Shown piece by piece: positions 58,027 to 64,000 of a stretch of DNA of 64,000 nucleotides. Source of the DNA: Aegilops tauschii subsp. strangulata (taxonomy: Eukaryota; Streptophyta; Magnoliopsida; Poales; Poaceae); NCBI RefSeq assembly GCF_002575655.3, contig NC_053035.3, forward strand, positions 87,011,322 to 87,075,321, in the 5' to 3' direction. Within the stretch, counting starts at the first letter, position 1, and every line of letters begins with the position of its first letter. Below the pieces are notes generated by a model. It made no database searches. It saw only the letters and a list, made by a program, of their open reading frames with translations, and was not told the DNA's origin. The position numbers and the translations under genes are program-made.

Positions 58027-59523
58027 TGATACGTCTCCGTCGTATCTATAATTTTTGATTGTTCCATGCCAATATTATTCAACTTTCATATACTTTTTGG
58101 CAACTTTTTATACTATTTTTGGGACTAACATATTGATCCAGTGCCCAGTGCCAGTTCCTGTTTGTTGCATGTTTTATGTTTCGCAGAATATCCATATCAA
58201 ACAGAATCCAAACGGGATAAAAACGGACGGAGCTTATTTTTGGAGTATTTGGAAAATTCCGGAAGAAAAATCCACGCGAGACGGTGCCTGAGGTGGCCAC
58301 GAGGCAGGGGGCACCCCTGCCCCCTGGGTGCGCCCCTGACCCTCGTGGGCCACCCGTAAGGTGGTTGATGCCCTTCTTCGGCCGCAAGAAAGCTAATTTT
58401 TGGTAAAAAAAATCACGGCGAAGGTTTCAGTCCAATCGGAGTTACGGATCTCCATATATATACGAAACGGTGAAAGGGCAGCAGGAGAGGACGCAGAAAC
58501 AGAGAGAGACAGAGAGACAGATCCAATCTCGGAGGGGCTCTCGCCCCTCCCACGCCATGGAGGCCAAGGACCAGAGGGGAAACCCTTCCCCCATCTAGGG
58601 AGGAGGTCAAGGAAGAAGAAGGAGGAGGGGGGCTCTCTCCCCCTCGCTTCCGGTGGCGCCGGAGTGCCACCGGGGGCCATCATCATCACCGCAATCTTCA
58701 CCAACTCTTCCCCCCTCTATGCAGTGGTGTAACCTCTCTCTTACCCGCTGTAATCTCTACTTAAACATGGTGCTCAACGCTATATATTATTTCCCAATGA
58801 TGTATGGCTATCCTATGATGTTTGAGTAGATCCGTTTTGTCCTATGGGCTATTTGATGATCAAGATTGGTTTGAGTTGCATGTTTTATTATTGGTGTTGT
58901 CCTATGGTGCTCTCCGTGTCGCGCAAGCGTGAGGGATTCCCGCTGTAGGGTTTGCAATATGTTCATGATTTGCTTATGGTGGGTGGCGTGAGTGACAGAA
59001 GCACAGACCCAAGTAGGTTGTTTGCGTATGGGATAAAGGGGACTTGATGCTTTAATGTTATGGTTGGGTTTTACCTTAATGATCTTTAGTAGTTGCGGAT
59101 GCTTGCTAGAGTTCCAATCATAAGTGCATATGATCCAAGTAGAGAAAGTATGTTAGCTTATGCCTCTCCCTCAAATAAAATTGCAATAATGATTACCGGT
59201 CTAGTTATCGATTGCCTAGGGACAAATAACTTTCTCGTAACAAAAAGCTCTTTACTAATTTATTTGTGTCTTCGTCTAAACAACCCCTAGCTTTTATTTA
59301 CTCGCTCTCTTTATATTCTTGCAAACCTATCCAACAACACCTACAAAGTACTTCTAGTTTCATACTTGTTTTAGGTAAAGCGAACGTCAAGCGTGCGTAG
59401 AGTTGTATCGGTGGTCGATAAAACTTGAGGGAATATTTGTTCTACCTTTAGCTCCTCGTTGGGTTCGACACTCTTACTTATCGAAAGGGGCTAAAATTGA
59501 TCCCCTATACTTGTGGGTTATCA
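58027..59523 (+). mobile_element. 5' LTR of TE4
   Basis: 1497 bp, starting TGATACGTCTCCGTCGTATC and ending GGGTTATCA, the same terminal sequences as TE0 but with different middle sequence. GC-rich inverted repeat (about 58298-58352) and TATA box (CCATATATATACG, about 58452). Frames at 58393-58732 are in the GC-rich leader and are not genes. Confidence 0.9.
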
Positions 59524-59534
59524 AGACCTTTTTC

Positions 59535-59552
59535 TGGCGCCGTGGCCGGGGA
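59535..59552 (+). other. Primer binding site of TE4 (tRNA-Asp type)
   Basis: TGGCGCCGTGGCCGGGGA, 11 bases after the LTR, complementary to plant tRNA-Asp with one mismatch. Confidence 0.83.
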
Positions 59553-59647
59553 GCAATAGCGTGGGGTGAATATTCTCGTGTGTGCTTGTTTGCTTTATCA
59601 CTAAGTAATTTTTATTTGCTGTTCTTAGTTGTTCTCTATCATTACTT

Positions 59648-60986
59648 ATGGATATGGAACACGAAATACCAAAAAAATTAGGTGTACTTGCTGCTCATGG
59701 AGATGAGGAACCTCCTAAAACCCTCGATGCTCGTTATGTGACAGAAATTATGTACTACTTTGATAATCCAGAGAAAACCCCATTCAATTTGGTAATGGGA
59801 GTAACGTTGGATCAACGTGAATACTTTAGGGATTATCGCTTGACACAAAAAGGGAAACTATTATGGGATCAAATTTATATATTGAAGTGGTATGCTCGGC
59901 AAGTATGCTTGAGTTATGATTATACTTGTTGCTCTAGGATGAAGGCTCCACACCTTCCCTTTTCATGCAAATTTAAGAAACCTTGGCTTCTTATGCTAGA
60001 GGTATATATATGATTACTATGATGTGGAACAAATAGAAGAATTTGTTGCTTTTAAGGGTGCTTATGAAATTGAATCTTTGTTTGAAAAGTATGAAGCTTT
60101 TGATGATGATGTTTATAGGCCTGAAAATTTAGCTATCCTAAAATATTGCTATGATAATTATGAATATAATTCCTATATTAATGCACTTATTGAGAAAGTC
60201 TCCGTTGTCCAAGAAGAGACTAATATTTTTCAGGAATCTATGGAAGAAGAAGTTGACGAAACTGTGAGCTCATTGGATGAAAAAGATGAGGAGGAGAGCG
60301 AAGAACAAAAGGAGGAAGAGCGGATTGATCACCCGTGCCCACCTTATAATAAGAGTAACTCTTCAACTCATACATTGTTTAATTCCCCTTCGTGCTTACC
60401 GAAGGATGATTGCTATGATGACTGTTATGATCCCTTTGATTCTTTTGAAATATCCCTTTTTGATGATGCTTGCTATGCTTGTGGCCAAGATGCCAATATG
60501 AATTATGCTTATGGAGATGAACTTGCTATAGTTACTTATGATAAACATGAAATTGTTGCTATTGCACCCACACATGATAGTCCTATTATCTTCTTGAATT
60601 CTCCAAACTACACTATATCGGAGAAGTTTGCACTTATTAAGGATTACATTGATGGGTTGCCTTTTACCGTTGCACATGATGATTTTGATAGATATAATAT
60701 GCATGTGCTTGCTGCTCCTACTTGCAATTATTATGAGAGAGGAACTATATCTCCACCTCTCTATGTTTCCCACACGATAAAATTGCAAGAAACTGTTTAT
60801 ACTATGCATTGGCCTTTACTATGTGTGCATGAATTGTTCTTTTATGACATGCCGATGCATAGGAAGAGAGTTAGACTTCGTCATTACATGATATATGTTA
60901 CTTTGTGCTCACTACTAAATTACAAATCATTGCTAATTAAAATTGGCTTTGATATACCTTGGGATCCGGGTGGATTCACTACTTGA
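59648..60986 (+). pseudogene. TE4 orphan protein, about 440 residues, one frameshift
   Basis: ATG at 59648 opens a 121-residue frame (MDMEHEIPKKLGVLAAHGDE, LTQKGKLLWDQIYILKWYAR) ending at 60013. A second frame is open from 60000 to 60986 (EEFVAFKGAYEIESLFEKYE). The overlap of 14 bases with no start codon between them suggests one frameshift in a single gene. The second part has a very acidic stretch (DEKDEEESEEQKEEERIDHP), a DDCYDDCYDPF segment, and a basic C-terminal motif (MPMHRKRVRLRHYMIYV) shared with the TE2 protein. No known domain. Gag substitute or accessory protein of non-autonomous Athila-type elements is the best guess. Confidence 0.7.
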
Positions 60987-60992
60987 GCACTA

Positions 60993-61041
60993 TATGCCTA
61001 GCTTAATGGCTTTAAAGAAAGCGCTGCCAGGGAGACAACCC
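60993..61041 (+). other. Conserved block after the TE4 ORF
   Basis: GCCTAGCTTAATGGCTTTAA followed by GCGCTGCCAGGGAGACAACC, a diverged form of the block at 24902-24953 and 7598-7648. Confidence 0.5.
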
Positions 61042-64000
61042 GGAAGTTTTAGAGAGTCATTTATTTCTGTTGATTGCTTTCACATAGTTTAAAAACAACA
61101 AAAATAAAGAGGGGAACCCAAAACTTTTCAAAAAGGAAAGTGAAAGTGAGAAAGACAAGCATTGTTGAAGTGGGAGAGCTCCTTGAACTTTGTTCATGCT
61201 CACAGCAACTTTGTGAATCTTGATTACAGAAACTTTTCAACAAAAATAATTATCCCCATGTACAATTCCGTTGTATTATAAAAATAATGTGCCAAGGTTT
61301 GCCTTTCGGATGTTTACAATACTTGTTGGTTTGTACGGTGCAGGACAGAAACTTTGGCTGTAGTGCGCGATTTTTAAATTTTTTTACTAGAATGTCAAAT
61401 GGTTCTGATTCTTTTTTCACTGTCTTTCTATACAAATTGTTTATTTTTCCTAATTTTGGCAGAATTTTTCAAGTATCAGAAGTATGGTGAATGTTCAGAT
61501 TATTACAGACTGTTCTGTTTTAGACAGATTCTGTTTTTGATGCATAGTTTGCTTGTTTTGATGAAACTATCAATTTATATCAGTGGATTAAGCCATGAAA
61601 AAGTTATATTAGAGTAGACACAATGCAAAAACAAAATATGAATTGGTTTGCAACAGTACTTAGAGTAGTGATTTACTTTATATACTAACGGATCTTACCG
61701 AGTTTTCTGTTGAAGTTTTGTGTGGATGAAGTGTTCGATGATCGAGAAGGTTTCGATGTGAGAAGAAGGAAGAGAGGCAAGAGCTCAATCTTGGGGATTC
61801 CCGAGGCACCCCAAGTAAATAATCAAGGAGACTCAAGCGTCTAAGCTTGGGGATGCCCCGGAAGGCATCCCCTCTTTCTTCAACAAATATCGGTATGTTT
61901 TCGGATTCGTTTCATTCATGTGATATGTGCAAATCTTGGAGCGTCTTTTGCATTTAGTTTTCATTTTTATTTTATGCACCATGCTGGTATGAGATAGTCC
62001 TTGGTTGATTTATAGAATGCTCATTGCACTTCACTTATATCTTTTGAGTATGGCTTTATAGAATGCTTCATGTGCTTCACTTATATCATTTGAAGCTTGG
62101 ATTGCCTGTTTCTCTTTACATAGACAACCGCCATTTGTAGAATGCTCTTTTGCTTCACTTATATTTGTTAGAGGGTGGGCATATCTTTTGTAGAAAGAAT
62201 TAAACTCTCGTGCTTCACTTATATCTATTTAGAGAGATGACAGGAACTGGTCATTCACATGGTTAGTCATAAAACCCTACATAAAACTTGTAGATCACTG
62301 AATATGATATGTTTGATTCCTTGCAATAGTTTTGCGATATAAAGGTGGCGATATTAGAGTCGTGCTAGTTGAGTAATTGTGAAATTGAGAAATACTTGTG
62401 TTGAGGTTTGCAAGTCCCGTGGCATGCACGTATGGTGAACCGTTATGTAACGAAGTTGGAGCATGAGGTGTTTATTGATTGTCTTCCTTATGAGTGGCGG
62501 TCGGGGACGAGCGATGGTCTTTTCCTACCAATCTATCCCCCTAGGAGCAGGCGCATAGTACTTTGTTTCGATAGCTAATAGACTTTTGCAATAAGTATGT
62601 GAGTTCTTTATGACTAATGTTGAGTCCATGGATTATACGCACTCTCACCCTTCCATCATTGCTAGCCTCTTCGGTACCGTGCATTGCCCTTTCTCACCTC
62701 GAGAGTTGGTGCAAACTTCGCCGGTGCATCCAAACCCCGTGATACGATACGCTCTATCACACATAAACCTCCTTATATCTTCCTCAAAACAGCCACCATA
62801 CCTACCTATTATGGCATTTCCATAGCCATTCCGAGATATATTGCCATGCAACTTCCATCATCAGCATATGCATGACTTGAGCATTTATTGTCATATTCCT
62901 TTGCATGATCGTAAGATAGCTAGCATGATGTTTTCATGGCTTGTCCCTTTTTTGATGTCATTGCTATGCTAGATCATTGCACATCCCGGTACACCGCCGG
63001 AGGCATTCATATAGAGTCATATCTTTGTTCTAGATATCGAGTTGTAATATTGAGTTGTAAGTAAATAAAAGTGTGATGATCATCATTATTAGAGCATTGC
63101 CCCAGTGAGGAAAGGATGATGGAGACTATGATTCCCCCACAAGTCGGGATCAGACTCCGAACGAAAAAATAAAATAAAAAAATAAAAAAGAGAGAAAGGC
63201 CAAAAAAAGAGAAAAAAAAAGAAAACAAAAAATGAGAGAAAAAGAGAGAAGGGGCAATGTTACTATCCTTTTACCACACTTGTGCTTCAAAGTAGCACCA
63301 TGTTCTTCATATAGAGAGTCTCTTGAGTTATCACTTTCATATACTAGTGGGAATTTTCATTATAGAACTTGGCTTGTATATTCCAACGATGGGCTTCCTC
63401 AAATGCCCTAGGTCTTCATGAGCAAGCAAGTTGGATGCTCACCCACTTAGTTTCAGTTTGAGCTTTCATACACTTATAGCTCTAGTGCATCTGTTGCATG
63501 GCAATCCCTACTCCTCACATTGACATCAATTGATGGGCATCTCCATAGCCCGTTGATTAGCTGCGTCGATGTGAGACTTTCTCTTTTTTGTCTTCTCCAC
63601 ATAACCCCCATCATCATATTTTATTCCACCTATAGTGCTATGTCCATGGCTCACGCTCATGTATTGCGTGAAAGTTGAAAAGGTTTGAGAAACGTCAAAA
63701 GTATGAAACAATTGCTTGGATTGTCATCGGGGTTGTGCATGATGTGAATATTTTGTGTGGTGAAGATGGAGCATAGCCAGACTATATGATTTTGTAGGGA
63801 TGAGCTTTCTTTGGCTATGTTATTTCAATAAGACATAATTGCTTGGTTGGTATGCTTGAAGTATTATTGTTTTTATGTCAAAGGATAGACTATTGCTTTG
63901 AATCACTTGTGTCTTAATATTCATGCCATGATTAGACATATGATCAAGATTATGCTAGGTAGCATTCCACATCAAAAATTATCTTTTTTATCATTTACCT
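61042..64000 (+). mobile_element. 3' non-coding region of TE4
   Basis: Nearly 3 kb without a convincing gene. It holds a hairpin at 61849-61872 (GGGGATGCC/GGCATCCCC) overlapping an internal polypurine-tract copy (CTAAGCTTGGGGATGC, 61841-61856); four copies of the CTTCACTTATAT motif at about 62029-62040, 62073-62086, 62151-62164 and 62211-62224; the block 62470-62860 shared with TE2; and purine-rich low-complexity sequence at 63160-63260. Confidence 0.7.

Larger units (their letters stand above)
58027..64000 (+). mobile_element. TE4: non-autonomous Athila-type Gypsy element, right end outside the window
   Basis: 5' LTR 58027-59523, tRNA-Asp primer site, one frameshifted ORF, conserved block, and a long 3' non-coding region that stays collinear with TE2 to the last base. 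The final bases (CATTCCACATCAAAAATT, then TTTACCT) match TE2 at 38849-38880, which is about 35 bases before its polypurine tract and 3' LTR. Left flank GTAGT; the partner is outside. It interrupts the Mutator-type transposase. No pol. Confidence 0.9.

Noticed and set aside
62610..62825. Possible 71-residue protein in TE4
   Set aside because: The matching TE2 sequence at 26370-26590 has stops in that frame; there is no sign of protein-level conservation.

Overview
This window is plant nuclear DNA. It is almost certainly from a large-genome grass of the wheat/barley/rye tribe (Triticeae). The evidence is the LTR families: BARE/Angela-type Copia LTR and pol sequence, several Athila-type Ty3/Gypsy families whose LTRs start TGATACGTCTCC, a Tat-type Gypsy element and a Tekay/Del-type chromovirus, all stacked inside one another. 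Family names are from memory of these groups and could not be checked by search. I found no rRNA, tRNA, CRISPR array or prokaryotic feature.

Layout. (1) 1-1409: C-terminal half of a decayed Copia pol (minus). 1410-2474: LTR fragment 'A' (minus). 2475-3628: truncated BARE/Angela-type LTR (plus). 3629-8907: element 'M', an Athila-type element on the minus strand (3' LTR, long 3' non-coding region, gag-protease remnant), cut off at about 8908. (2) 8908-50310: element 'TE0' (plus), Athila-type with two LTRs, gag-protease and a second ORF but no reverse transcriptase or integrase. Its gag is split by 'TE1' (11477-43417, minus, Tat lineage, target-site duplication CTGCT). TE1 is split by 'TE2' (22214-40561, plus, non-autonomous, TSD CATAC). 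TE2 is split by 'TE3' (27088-38271, minus, Tekay-type chromovirus, TSD GGTCC). All three TSDs are exact. By-eye LTR divergence falls from about 3% (TE0, TE1) through about 2% (TE2) to about 1% (TE3), matching the nesting order. (3) 50311-51427: a Tekay-like LTR end, then the integrase part of a Copia element that is probably the other half of the Copia fragment at position 1. (4) 51428-58026: the only stretch not built from LTR elements. It holds a small single-exon candidate gene (52128-52586, plus), an intact-looking two-exon GRF zinc-finger gene (minus), and a Mutator-type transposase (minus). (5) 58027-64000: 'TE4' (plus), another non-autonomous Athila-type element. The window ends about 50 bases before its expected 3' LTR.

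How the parts work together. TE2 and TE4 carry no pol and would need enzymes from a related autonomous element. TE0 supplies only gag and protease. TE3 has complete domains but carries a few disabling changes. TE1 has all pol domains plus an antisense, spliced extra gene with its own TATA box, all now broken. The most interesting signals are structures shared by the Athila-type families: an internal duplicate of the polypurine tract, a conserved block after the coding region, arrays of a short motif, and a GC-rich hairpin before the LTR TATA box. Also notable are an extra ORF upstream of gag in TE3 and the orphan proteins of TE2 and TE4.
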